NCBI GenBank assembly: GCA_003644405.1
Contig: QNCE01000044.1
Coordinates: 1 to 9,784, forward strand
DNA from: Candidatus Omnitrophota bacterium
GTDB lineage: Bacteria > Omnitrophota > Gorgyraeia > Duberdicusellales > 4484-171
DNA length: 9,784 bases
Reading direction: 5' to 3'
Shown here: one piece after another, positions 1 to 7,137 of the stretch
Position numbering within the stretch: position 1 is the first letter of the stretch
Layout: every line of letters starts with the position of its first letter
Program-made: the position numbers and the translations under genes
Notes under the pieces: model-generated
The model's input: only the letters and a program-made list of their open reading frames with translations
What the model was told of the DNA's origin: nothing
Databases searched by the model: none

Positions 1-486
1 CCCAAATACTATTTTGATCTAAAACTAGCATTAAAGAGTTACCAAAAAAATGATACACCTTTTACCCCTGCAGTTTCTCTCATTTTAGGGTTAGAGGCCT
101 CTTTAGATTTCATAAGAAAGGAAGGTATTTATAACCGATGGGAGAAGTTTTCTAAATTAGCGAAAGCCACCCGAGAGGCATTAAAGGCTATGGGATTAAA
201 ACTTTTTTCTTTTAGACCTTCTAACTCTGTTACCGCTGTTTGGGCGCCTCCTTCTATTAAATCATCTCAATTAGTTAGTAAGTTAAGAAAAGAGTATGGG
301 ATAAGTATTGCTGGGGGACAAGCAGAATTTAAAGATAAAATTTTTAGAATTGCTCACATGGGAGCTATTGAGGAGGGCGATTTAGTTATTGGTTTTTACT
401 TTTTGGAAAGAGCGCTGAAAGAATTGGGTTATAATTTAAAGCTTGGTTCCCCAATTGTTAAATTGGAGGAGGTTCTCTATGCCTAA
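1..486 (+). CDS. Class V PLP-dependent aminotransferase, C-terminal part (partial)
   Basis: Frame 1 is open from the left edge to a TAA at 484-486, giving 161 residues of the C-terminal part of a fold-type I, class V aminotransferase (alanine-glyoxylate / serine-pyruvate / phosphoserine type). The visible stretch contains TPFTPAVSLILGLEAS (about residues 19-34), the helix that in this family follows the cofactor-lysine region, and a late FRIAHMG motif (about 115-121) that matches the family's RIGHMG element, whose arginine binds the substrate carboxylate. The Schiff-base lysine lies upstream of the window and cannot be checked. The gene overlaps serA by 8 nt. That neighbour suggests it transaminates 3-phosphohydroxypyruvate to phosphoserine, as non-SerC class V enzymes do in some anaerobes and archaea. 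The specificity is inferred from context; glyoxylate or pyruvate as acceptor is the alternative. Confidence 0.87.
   Translation, partial: PKYYFDLKLALKSYQKNDTPFTPAVSLILGLEASLDFIRKEGIYNRWEKFSKLAKATREALKAMGLKLFSFRPSNSVTAVWAPPSIKSSQLVSKLRKEYGISIAGGQAEFKDKIFRIAHMGAIEEGDLVIGFYFLERALKELGYNLKLGSPIVKLEEVLYA
465..472 (+). promoter_or_regulatory. Shine-Dalgarno of serA
   Basis: GGAGGAGG lies six bases before the ATG at 479 and inside the end of the aminotransferase gene. It fixes the serA start at 479 rather than at the in-frame TTG at 443, which would add 12 residues that no SerA family member needs. Confidence 0.8.
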
Positions 487-2059
487 GATTCTAATTTCTG
501 ATAAGTTGGCTGAGGAAGGAATAAGAATTTTAAAAGATGCAGGTTTTGTTGTGGATTGTAAATATAAGTTGGACAAAGAGGAACTTAAAAAGGTAATTAA
601 AGAATATGATGCCATTATAGTAAGAAGTCAGACTAAGTTAACCAAAGATATTATAGAGGAGGCAGACAATTTAAAATTCATTGGACGAGCAGGTGTAGGA
701 ATAGATAATGTAGATTTAGAGATGGCAACAAAAAAGGGAATAATTGTGATGAACGCTCCTGGGGGTAATACTGTCTCTACATGTGAACATACGTTTGCAT
801 TAATTCTTTCTTTGGCAAGGAGAATTCCTTATGCTCATAGCTCTTTAAAGAAAAAAGAGTGGGATCGTTCCCGCTTTAGGGGAGTGGAGCTTCAATCCAA
901 GATATTAGGAATAATTGGCTTAGGAAGAATTGGCAAAGAGGTGGCAAAAAGAGGTATTGCCTTTGGTATGGAGGTTTTAGCTTATGATCCTTTCATTTCT
1001 TCCGAGGTAGCTGATTCTTTGGGTGTAAAACTCATAGATCTAAAGGAACTACTGCAGAAGGCAGACTTTATTACCATTCATACTCCTCTTACTGAGGAGA
1101 CAAAAAATCTTATCTCTTTCGATGAGTTCAATCTTACGAAACCCACCGCATATCTTGTAAACTGTGCTCGAGGAGGTATTGTTGATGAAGAAGCTTTATA
1201 TGATGCATTATCTAAGGGAAAAATAGCTGGTGCTGCTTTAGATGTATTCGCTAAAGAGCCACCTTTAGATTCAAAACTTTTACAATTGGAGAATATAGTA
1301 GTTACTCCTCACTTAGGGGCATCTACAGAGGAAGCTCAGGTCAATGTAGCTATAGAGATAGCTAACTGTCTTAAAGATGCTTTCTTAGGAAAAGCTATAA
1401 AGAATGCGGTGAATTATATTCAACTAGATACCGAAACTTATCGAAAAATAAAGCCCTATATGGAACTAACAGAATTAATGGGGAAATTTATTTCTCAACT
1501 TCTTCAGGGAAGACCCAAATCTTTAATATTGAGTTATATTGGAGATATAGCTTCTTTTAAGGTTGATCCCTTGAGTATGAGTTTTACCAAGGGATTTCTT
1601 TCTCATGTTCTAGAGGAGGAAGTTAATTTAGTTAATGCTTTAGAAGTAGCTAGAGAAAGAGGGATAAAAGTAGAACAAACTAAAATTCCTCAAGAGGAGG
1701 AGTACGTTAATTTAGTAAGAGCAAAGATCGTTACCGATGAAGGAGATAAAGTTTTGGAAGGTACACTATTTTCCAACAGAGAACCTCGTTTTGTGAAGAT
1801 GGATGAGTTTTATATAGAAATTACACCTTCTTCTTATATGATGGTGGTATTTAATTGGGATAAACCTGGCGTAGTAGGTACTCTAGGTACCGTTTTAGGC
1901 AAACATAACATAAATATTGCAGGGATGAGTTTGGGTAGACGTGCTCCGCAGGATATAGCAGTTACAGTATTGAATATTGATAGTTTACCTTCTTCTAGAG
2001 TAGTAAAGGAAATCACTTCTAATCCTAACATTGTGAGTTTGAAAATTATCAAGTTATAG
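479..2059 (+). CDS. serA: D-3-phosphoglycerate dehydrogenase, long (ACT-domain) form
   Basis: Cytoplasmic enzyme that oxidises 3-phosphoglycerate to 3-phosphohydroxypyruvate with NAD, the first step of serine synthesis. From the ATG at 479 the protein has 526 residues, the usual size of the long bacterial form. Substrate domain: about 1-98 and 285-318, with the GRAGVGIDNVD element at 69-79. Rossmann domain: about 99-284, with the dinucleotide fingerprint GLGRIG at 147-152 and acidic D170. The expected catalytic residues of D-2-hydroxyacid dehydrogenases are present: R231 (in CARGG), E260 and H278 (in TPHLG). An intervening (ASB) domain covers about 320-450, and an ACT domain about 455-526 carries DKPGVVG at 461-467, implying feedback control by serine. 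The upstream aminotransferase probably performs the next step. No phosphoserine phosphatase is in the window. Four bases separate its stop from the next start. Confidence 0.97.
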   Translation: MPKILISDKLAEEGIRILKDAGFVVDCKYKLDKEELKKVIKEYDAIIVRSQTKLTKDIIEEADNLKFIGRAGVGIDNVDLEMATKKGIIVMNAPGGNTVSTCEHTFALILSLARRIPYAHSSLKKKEWDRSRFRGVELQSKILGIIGLGRIGKEVAKRGIAFGMEVLAYDPFISSEVADSLGVKLIDLKELLQKADFITIHTPLTEETKNLISFDEFNLTKPTAYLVNCARGGIVDEEALYDALSKGKIAGAALDVFAKEPPLDSKLLQLENIVVTPHLGASTEEAQVNVAIEIANCLKDAFLGKAIKNAVNYIQLDTETYRKIKPYMELTELMGKFISQLLQGRPKSLILSYIGDIASFKVDPLSMSFTKGFLSHVLEEEVNLVNALEVARERGIKVEQTKIPQEEEYVNLVRAKIVTDEGDKVLEGTLFSNREPRFVKMDEFYIEITPSSYMMVVFNWDKPGVVGTLGTVLGKHNINIAGMSLGRRAPQDIAVTVLNIDSLPSSRVVKEITSNPNIVSLKIIKL

Positions 2060-2063
2060 AAAT

Positions 2064-3821
2064 ATGCGAGCGCTTTTGATTTTTTTGTTTTCTATTCTTT
2101 GTCCTTTCTTTCTTTATGCAGAGAAGATAACTGTTCTCTATACAGGAAATACTTATGCTACTATTTATCCTCCTGGAGACTCTCCTGCTAGCGTGGGAGG
2201 TGGTATAACTCGCCGTGCTTTTTTGATAAAGAAGTTGCGTCAGCTGGAAAAAAATATTCTTCTTTTAGATGCAGGAAACTTTAGTGCAGGTTCGCCATTG
2301 GATGAGCATAGTATGACTCCTGCTTTAGATAAGAGAAGAACTCAAGTTTACCTCAAAGCAATGGAAAAGATAAATTACGATGCGGTTCTTTTAGGTGAGG
2401 GAGAGTTTGCCTTTGGGCCTGAAAATCTAAAAAATATCTTAGCTACCTACCGTATAAACTTCATTTCTTCTAATCTAAAATTTCCTAAAGTAAGACCCTA
2501 CTTACTTAAGAAAGTTGGAAAGATAAAGGTTGCAATTTTAGGATTAACTTATTTTTCTGATGCCCCAAGTGTCAGACTCTTGCCCTATCAAAAAGTTTTA
2601 AGGAAACTTATCTCTCGCCTCAAAAGAAAGGTAGATTTGTTCCTGCTTCTTTCTAATATGCCGGAAGACATAAACAAAGAGATAGTTAATCGCTTTCCTC
2701 AGATAAAGGTTATTATCTCAACAGGGCATACTATCTCCACCACCCCCTATCAACGCCAGAAAGATACTATTATTTTAAGACCTTCGTATCAAGGTAAGGA
2801 TTTAAGAATAGCCGAGCTAACCTTAAAAGAGGGTAACATAGAAAATTTTAATTTTCGTATAGAAAGATTACCTTTGGATTTAAAGGAAGATGCTGAGATA
2901 AAAGATATTATTCCTCAATGCTTTGCTTCTTTTGACTGCGGTTACAAAGAGGGTGTCCAATTTCAATGTGTCAATCCCGGGACTCTCAAAGCTTACTGTA
3001 AAGAAGTTAAGAGACAAAGCATAGAAGTAGTCTTGGTTACTGATTTTAATTGTCCTTTATGTGCTTATGATTTTACCGAAGCATTTTTAAATAAAAATTT
3101 AGGAACAATTCGCTTAGAGAAGATTAACTATCAAGACCAGAGGGGGAAAATACTAGTGAAAAAGTATAACATTTCCACTCTACCTGCTTTTATTTTCCCT
3201 AAAGAGATTGAGAAACACAATAGATTTTCTCAATTCTCCAAATTTTTAGATAAAAAAGGCGACGCTTATCTTTTAAAGACGCCCTTTTCCGGTATTTTTC
3301 TCTTCTTAGGAAGAAAACCAATCCTTAAACGAATTGATCTATTTGCTAATTTATATGATGAGGGTTTAGGAAAAATTGTAGAAGAACTTAGAACACTGGC
3401 GGAGAAAAGAAATTTTTCTTTAAATTTCCATCCTATAGTTTTTAAGGAGAAGAACAATTTTATAGCTAAAGGAGGTTTAGCTGAATTGGAAGAAATAGAA
3501 AGACTAATAGCACTAAAGATTCTCTATCCTGAGAAGTTCTGGTTTTATCTTACTAAGCGGTTAAAAAATATTGAAAGCAGTTGGTGGCCATCTATTTTGG
3601 ACAAGTTAGGTATAGATTATAAAAAGATCAAAGATTTTATAAAGACTGAGGAGGAAACTTCATTTTTAGAGAGAGAATTTGAATTCCAAAAAGACCTAGG
3701 GGTAAACAGAGGTATAACTATTTTGGTAGATAATAAATATATCTTTGGAATTCACCAAGTGAATAAAGAGGATTTAGATAAACTTATAAATTATGTAGAG
3801 GAGAGTATTTGTTTTCAGTAA
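2064..3821 (+). CDS. Secreted fusion: degenerate UshA-like metallophosphoesterase plus thioredoxin-like domain
   Basis: A 585-residue exported protein of unknown function. Residues 1-19 are a signal peptide with likely cleavage after LYA. Residues 20 to about 270 follow the 5'-nucleotidase (UshA) phosphoesterase pattern, but the metal-site motifs are eroded: YTGNTYA at 26-32 for TNDxHG, AGN at 70-72 for AGD, LGEGEFA at 110-116 for GNHEFD, LSN at 196-198 for LSH, and GHTI at 221-224 for GHTH. Hydrolase activity is therefore unlikely. A linker has cysteines at 286, 292, 302 and 312. A thioredoxin-like domain follows from about 318, with CPLC at 330-333 after a beta strand and a probable cis-proline at P374 (STLP). 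Residues about 408-580 resemble a second DsbA-like fold without its own CxxC; the helical insert and the GITILVDNKYIFG strand pair at 550-562 suggest this. There is no clear Shine-Dalgarno, and the start lies 4 nt after serA, so translation is probably coupled. A periplasmic redox or chaperone role is inference. Confidence 0.8.
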   Translation: MRALLIFLFSILCPFFLYAEKITVLYTGNTYATIYPPGDSPASVGGGITRRAFLIKKLRQLEKNILLLDAGNFSAGSPLDEHSMTPALDKRRTQVYLKAMEKINYDAVLLGEGEFAFGPENLKNILATYRINFISSNLKFPKVRPYLLKKVGKIKVAILGLTYFSDAPSVRLLPYQKVLRKLISRLKRKVDLFLLLSNMPEDINKEIVNRFPQIKVIISTGHTISTTPYQRQKDTIILRPSYQGKDLRIAELTLKEGNIENFNFRIERLPLDLKEDAEIKDIIPQCFASFDCGYKEGVQFQCVNPGTLKAYCKEVKRQSIEVVLVTDFNCPLCAYDFTEAFLNKNLGTIRLEKINYQDQRGKILVKKYNISTLPAFIFPKEIEKHNRFSQFSKFLDKKGDAYLLKTPFSGIFLFLGRKPILKRIDLFANLYDEGLGKIVEELRTLAEKRNFSLNFHPIVFKEKNNFIAKGGLAELEEIERLIALKILYPEKFWFYLTKRLKNIESSWWPSILDKLGIDYKKIKDFIKTEEETSFLEREFEFQKDLGVNRGITILVDNKYIFGIHQVNKEDLDKLINYVEESICFQ

Positions 3822-3822
3822 C

Positions 3823-3831
3823 AAGGAGGGG
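3823..3831 (+). promoter_or_regulatory. Shine-Dalgarno of the homocitrate/citrate synthase-family gene
   Basis: AAGGAGGGG sits in the 12-nt gap after the previous stop codon, two to three bases before the ATG at 3834 (about five from the GGAGG core). It is the strongest ribosome site of the first operon and supports that start. Confidence 0.75.
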
Positions 3832-3833
3832 CT

Positions 3834-5069
3834 ATGGGTAAAATTTACATAATAGATGTGACAAATCGTGATGGCGTGCAAACTTCCCGTATCTGTTTAT
3901 CTAAATTACAAAAGACTATGCTTAATCTCTACCTTGACCAGATGGGAATATTTCAAAGTGAATTTGGTTTTCCTACTACTAATCATGAAAAAAATTACCT
4001 TAACGCTAACTTAAAGCTTCAAAAATTAAAAGCTATAAAACGACTAAGACTTTCAGGATGGGTACGTGCAATAAAAGAGGATGTAGAGTTAGCGTTTAAA
4101 AATGTTTCTAAATTACAGCACTTAAACGTTTCTATATCCACTTCTGATCAAATGATTAAGCATAAGTTTCGAGGAAAATTAGACTACGAGGGAGTAATAA
4201 AAAGTATGGTTGAGGCGGTAAAGACAGCCAAGAAGTTAGGAGCTATAACAGTAGGAGTAAATGCTGAAGATGCATCCCGTTCTCGGTTGGATTATTTAAT
4301 GGAGTTTCTTTTAGCCGCTAAGGAAGCAGGGGCAGATCGTTTTCGCTACTGTGATACCTTAGGTTTTGATACTCCCTTCACTATTTATGAGAGGATAACT
4401 AAAATCCTTGATGAGGTAAAAATACCTATTGAACTCCATTGCCATAATGATTTAGGGTTAGCTGTAGCTAGTTCTATTGCTGGGGCAAAGGCAGCTCTGG
4501 ATAGTGGAGTAGATGCTTATATTAACACCTGTGTTAATGGAGTAGGAGAAAGAGCGGGAAATGCAGACCTGGTAAGTGTGATTTTGGCAATAAAGTATGG
4601 AAGTGGTATGGCAGAGTATACACTCGATGAACATATTAATCTTAAACTTGCTTGGCGGATATGTAAATACGCCTCTTATGCCTTCGGCATTCCTATTCCT
4701 ATTAACCATCCAGGAGTAGGAGCTAATGCCTTTGCTCATGAGTCAGGTATTCATGCTGATGGAGCTTTAAAGGATCGGAGGAATTATGAACTTTACGACT
4801 ACGAGGAGTTAGGGAGAGGAGAGCCAGAGATAATTGAGACTGGTAGGAATATTACTGTAGGAGAGTACTCTGGAATAAGAGGTTTTAGAAATGTATATGA
4901 GAAATTAGAGATAAGATTTAGTGATGAAAAAGAAGCAAGAAAAGTACTGGAGTTAGTACGCTATGGTAATGTTCATAATCAAAAGCCTTTAGTTGAAGAT
5001 GAGCTAAAGTTTATTGCTCATTATCCGGAAATCGCTAAGACCATTTTCACTATGGAGCCGCCGGTTTAA
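3834..5069 (+). CDS. Homocitrate/2-isopropylmalate synthase-family enzyme, candidate Re-citrate synthase
   Basis: A 411-residue DRE-TIM metallolyase that condenses acetyl-CoA with a 2-oxo acid. Visible TIM-barrel motifs are the N-terminal metal/substrate element DVTNRDGVQT at 8-17 (usually DTTLRDGEQ), HCHNDLG at 202-208 with the two metal-binding histidines H202 and H204, NGVGERAGN at 235-243, and HESGIHADG at 302-310. The C-terminal region (about 310-411) is short and lacks the leucine-binding LeuA dimer domain of 2-isopropylmalate synthases of about 510 residues, so leucine feedback is not expected. The N-terminal variant and the length recall the Re-type citrate synthase group described in Clostridium kluyveri and other anaerobes. 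That would give citrate for glutamate synthesis from oxaloacetate. Homocitrate or citramalate synthesis cannot be excluded, and no leu or nif genes are nearby to help. It is followed by purA after 2 nt. Confidence 0.85.
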   Translation: MGKIYIIDVTNRDGVQTSRICLSKLQKTMLNLYLDQMGIFQSEFGFPTTNHEKNYLNANLKLQKLKAIKRLRLSGWVRAIKEDVELAFKNVSKLQHLNVSISTSDQMIKHKFRGKLDYEGVIKSMVEAVKTAKKLGAITVGVNAEDASRSRLDYLMEFLLAAKEAGADRFRYCDTLGFDTPFTIYERITKILDEVKIPIELHCHNDLGLAVASSIAGAKAALDSGVDAYINTCVNGVGERAGNADLVSVILAIKYGSGMAEYTLDEHINLKLAWRICKYASYAFGIPIPINHPGVGANAFAHESGIHADGALKDRRNYELYDYEELGRGEPEIIETGRNITVGEYSGIRGFRNVYEKLEIRFSDEKEARKVLELVRYGNVHNQKPLVEDELKFIAHYPEIAKTIFTMEPPV

Positions 5070-5071
5070 TT

Positions 5072-6346
5072 GTGGGAGATATGAATTTAGTGGTAGTAGG
5101 ACTTCAATGGGGAGATGAAGGTAAGGGCAAGATTATTGACTATTTCGCCCGTAATGCCGATATTATCGTGAGATTTCAAGGAGGGAATAACGCTGGTCAT
5201 ACGGTGGTAATAAATAGTAAGAAAGTTATTTTTCATCTTATTCCTTCAGGAATTTTAAGAAAAGGCAAAATTTGTGCTATAGGAAATGGAGTGGTAATTG
5301 ACCCTAAGGTTTTAGTAGAGGAGATAGAAGTTTTGAAAAAAGAAGGTATAGGGGTAACCTCTGATAACCTAAAAATTTCTTTCCTTTCGCACATAATTAT
5401 GCCTTATCATAGAATAATCGATTCTCTAAGAGAGAAGAGAAGAATTCAGAAGATAGGAACTACCAAAAGAGGCATTGGTCCATGTTATTCTGACAAAATT
5501 GCCCGTTGTGGCATAAGGGTGATAGACTTAATCGATCCTGGAAAATTTTCTTTAAAGCTTAGAGACAATCTTCGAGAAAAGAACGCTCTATTTAGGAAAG
5601 TTTACAACTTTAAAGGATTTTCTTTTAAAAAGATATATCAAGAGTACTCTTACTATGGCGAAGTATTAAAGAATTTTGCTTGCGATTTAGTAGAATTCTT
5701 TTACCGAATGAGAAAGAAAAGATTTCTCTTTGAAGGAGCCCAGGGAACTTTTTTAGATGTAGACTTTGGTACCTATCCTTTTGTAACCTCTTCTTCTACT
5801 CTCTGGGCAAATTCTTTGGTAGGAAGTGGGGCTTCGTTCCTAAAAATCCATAAGGTTTTGGGAGTAGCTAAAGCTTATACTACTCGAGTAGGTGAAGGGC
5901 CTTTTCCTACTGAAGTTAAAGGAAAGATGGAAAATTATTTTCGAAAATGGGGAAAGGAGTTTGGGGCTACCACTAATCGACCACGTCGTTGTGGATGGTT
6001 AGATTTAGTTCTCCTTAAAAGGGCAGTTAAATTGAATAACGTAACGGAGATAGTTATCACCAAATTAGATGTTTTAGATAAAGTAAAGGAAATAAAAGTT
6101 TGCGTAGGGTACAGAAAAGGTAAAAGAAAATTAGATGCTTTCCCTTCTGACTTAGAGGAAATTTCTCCCATATACGCAAAAGTTAAAGGATGGCAGAAAT
6201 CTATAACTTCCCTAAGAGATTATCGCCTTCTTCCATTGTCTGCCAAGAAGTACCTTGAGATGATAGAAAATTATGTGAAGAGAAAGATTACCTTTGTCTC
6301 TGTAGGAGAAGCTAGAGAAGCGGTGATTAAAAAAAGGCAGTCGTAG
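5072..6346 (+). CDS. purA: Adenylosuccinate synthetase
   Basis: Cytoplasmic GTP-dependent ligase joining IMP and aspartate to adenylosuccinate, the first committed step to AMP. The product is 424 residues, close to the usual bacterial 425-430. Motifs from the GTG start: QWGDEGKGK at 12-20 (catalytic D15 and P-loop lysine), NNAGHT at 39-44 with catalytic H43, GTTKRGIGP at 129-137, EGAQGTFLDVDFGTYP at 221-236, the IMP/aspartate loop ATTNRPRRCGWLD at 299-311, and the guanine-specificity TKLD at 330-333. The start is ambiguous. GTG at 5072 begins 2 nt after the previous stop; ATG at 5081 would remove three residues and fits the family N-terminus equally well. Neither has a well-spaced Shine-Dalgarno, so translation probably depends on coupling to the preceding gene. 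It appears to be the last gene of the first operon. Confidence 0.97.
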   Translation: MGDMNLVVVGLQWGDEGKGKIIDYFARNADIIVRFQGGNNAGHTVVINSKKVIFHLIPSGILRKGKICAIGNGVVIDPKVLVEEIEVLKKEGIGVTSDNLKISFLSHIIMPYHRIIDSLREKRRIQKIGTTKRGIGPCYSDKIARCGIRVIDLIDPGKFSLKLRDNLREKNALFRKVYNFKGFSFKKIYQEYSYYGEVLKNFACDLVEFFYRMRKKRFLFEGAQGTFLDVDFGTYPFVTSSSTLWANSLVGSGASFLKIHKVLGVAKAYTTRVGEGPFPTEVKGKMENYFRKWGKEFGATTNRPRRCGWLDLVLLKRAVKLNNVTEIVITKLDVLDKVKEIKVCVGYRKGKRKLDAFPSDLEEISPIYAKVKGWQKSITSLRDYRLLPLSAKKYLEMIENYVKRKITFVSVGEAREAVIKKRQS

Positions 6347-6376
6347 ATTTCTAAATTTTTATTTTTGGAATATTTG

Positions 6377-6397
6377 AATGCTCTAGCGAGGAGTATT
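6377..6397. repeat. Imperfect inverted repeat upstream of the OmpA-lipoprotein promoter
   Basis: AATGCTC and GAGTATT can pair in seven positions (one G-T wobble) around a seven-base loop. It lies in the 116-nt gap after purA and ends seven bases before the -35 box. No T-run follows directly, so it is a poor intrinsic terminator; a weak operator or chance pairing are the alternatives. The rest of the gap before it is T-rich without other structure. Confidence 0.25.
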
Positions 6398-6404
6398 TAA
6401 TACC

Positions 6405-6432
6405 TTGACAAATTTAGCGGTTATGATATTCT
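6405..6432 (+). promoter_or_regulatory. Sigma-70-type promoter for the OmpA-lipoprotein gene pair
   Basis: A perfect TTGACA at 6405-6410 is followed after 16 nt by TATTCT at 6427-6432 (four of six matches to TATAAT). This would place the transcript start near 6439 and give a 5' leader of about 25 nt with a good ribosome site. It lies in the largest intergenic gap of the window, which supports a new transcription unit here. Confidence 0.6.
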
Positions 6433-6451
6433 TAAACTAAAAATATAAAAT

Positions 6452-6457
6452 AGGAGG
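6452..6457 (+). promoter_or_regulatory. Shine-Dalgarno of the OmpA-domain lipoprotein gene
   Basis: AGGAGG ends five bases before the ATG at 6463, an ordinary spacing that fixes the start and leaves a complete lipoprotein signal peptide. Confidence 0.75.
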
Positions 6458-6462
6458 ACTAT

Positions 6463-7137
6463 ATGGATAAATTTAAATTAATAATGATTTTACTATTGGC
6501 CACATTCTTTTTTAGCGGATGTGCAGTAGTCCTTCAGAAAGGAAGGCGTTCAGATATTGAGCGGATTCGTGCCTTAGAAGAGGAGTTAACCCACCTAAAA
6601 AGGACTAAAGATATTCTTGAGGAGAGATTAGCTCAGGAGATAAAAGATAAACAGGTACGTTTGAAAATGGAGAAGAAAGGGCTAGTAGTTACTTTCGTTG
6701 CTGAAGTTCTCTTTGATCCAGGAAAAGCAGAGTTAAAAAAAGAGAGTTTTCCCATATTAGATAAAGTAGCCCGGGTATTGAAAGAAGAAGTTCCTCAGCA
6801 TCACATAAGTATAGAAGGTCATACCGATAATCAACCTATCAGGTATTCTCCTTGGAAGTCTAATTGGGAACTTTCCGCCCACCGTGCTTTAAGTGTACTT
6901 CATTATTTGAAGAAAGAAGGAGTGTCTCCTCAAAGGATGTCTGTTTCTGGGTTTGGAGAGTATAAACCGGTAGCTTCTAATGCTACTGCTGAAGGAAGAG
7001 CTCTAAATAGAAGGGTGGAAATTGTAATTGTACCTATTAAGATAGAGAAGATTAAAAAACCTTTATCAACCTCTATTTCTAAAGAAGAACTTCCTCAAAT
7101 AGAGGGAGAAGTACCTCTAGAGGAGGAGCTTAAATGA
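6463..7137 (+). CDS. OmpA/Pal-type peptidoglycan-binding lipoprotein
   Basis: A 224-residue predicted lipoprotein tethering an outer membrane to peptidoglycan. Residues 1-19 form a lipoprotein signal peptide ending FFFSGC, with C20 the likely lipidated cysteine. A charged heptad-like stretch at about 30-70 suggests a short coiled coil. The OmpA C-terminal domain runs from about 74 to 191: VLFDPGKAEL at 82-91, GHTDNQPI at 119-126 with the diaminopimelate-binding aspartate D122, SNWELSAHRA at 133-142, GFGEYKP at 163-169, and NRRVEI at 182-187 with the partner arginine. The SNWELS/GHTDNQP pattern is close to MotB-like and general OmpA proteins as well as Pal, so the name pal is not assigned; no tol genes are adjacent. 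A charged 30-residue tail follows. It is promoter-proximal in its unit and overlaps the next gene by ATGA. Confidence 0.92.
   Translation: MDKFKLIMILLLATFFFSGCAVVLQKGRRSDIERIRALEEELTHLKRTKDILEERLAQEIKDKQVRLKMEKKGLVVTFVAEVLFDPGKAELKKESFPILDKVARVLKEEVPQHHISIEGHTDNQPIRYSPWKSNWELSAHRALSVLHYLKKEGVSPQRMSVSGFGEYKPVASNATAEGRALNRRVEIVIVPIKIEKIKKPLSTSISKEELPQIEGEVPLEEELK
7121..7128 (+). promoter_or_regulatory. Shine-Dalgarno of the coiled-coil gene
   Basis: AGGAGGAG lies inside the last codons of the lipoprotein gene, five bases before the ATG at 7134. It supports the overlapping start. Confidence 0.75.

Noticed and set aside
443..478. In-frame TTG as an upstream start of serA
   Set aside because: The ATG at 479 has a strong Shine-Dalgarno at ideal spacing and gives the normal SerA N-terminus; the TTG adds 12 residues with no family match.
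1834..2052. Minus-strand open frame opposite the SerA ACT domain
   Set aside because: It is fully inside a confident gene, has no recognisable domain, and reads like the complement of the coding strand.
2064..2120. Cys13 of the fusion protein as a lipoprotein lipidation site
   Set aside because: The preceding residues (SIL) do not fit a lipobox, and a signal peptidase I site after LYA fits better.
3266..3457. Minus-strand open frame opposite the fusion protein
   Set aside because: Low-complexity Lys/Ser/Phe content with no motif, and it overlaps an intact coding frame.
4458..4739. Minus-strand open frame opposite the DRE-TIM synthase
   Set aside because: It lies over the conserved barrel motifs of the forward gene and its translation has no family features.
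5935..6171. Minus-strand open frame opposite purA
   Set aside because: It covers the PurA substrate-loop and guanine-specificity region and shows no independent domain or ribosome site.
6377..6404. Hairpin after purA as an intrinsic terminator
   Set aside because: The stem is short with a wobble pair and no T-run follows, so purA termination may be weak, factor-dependent or absent; the structure is kept only as a low-confidence repeat.
6422..6427. TATGAT as the -10 of the lipoprotein promoter
   Set aside because: It is only 11 nt from the TTGACA; TATTCT five bases further on gives an acceptable 16-nt spacer.
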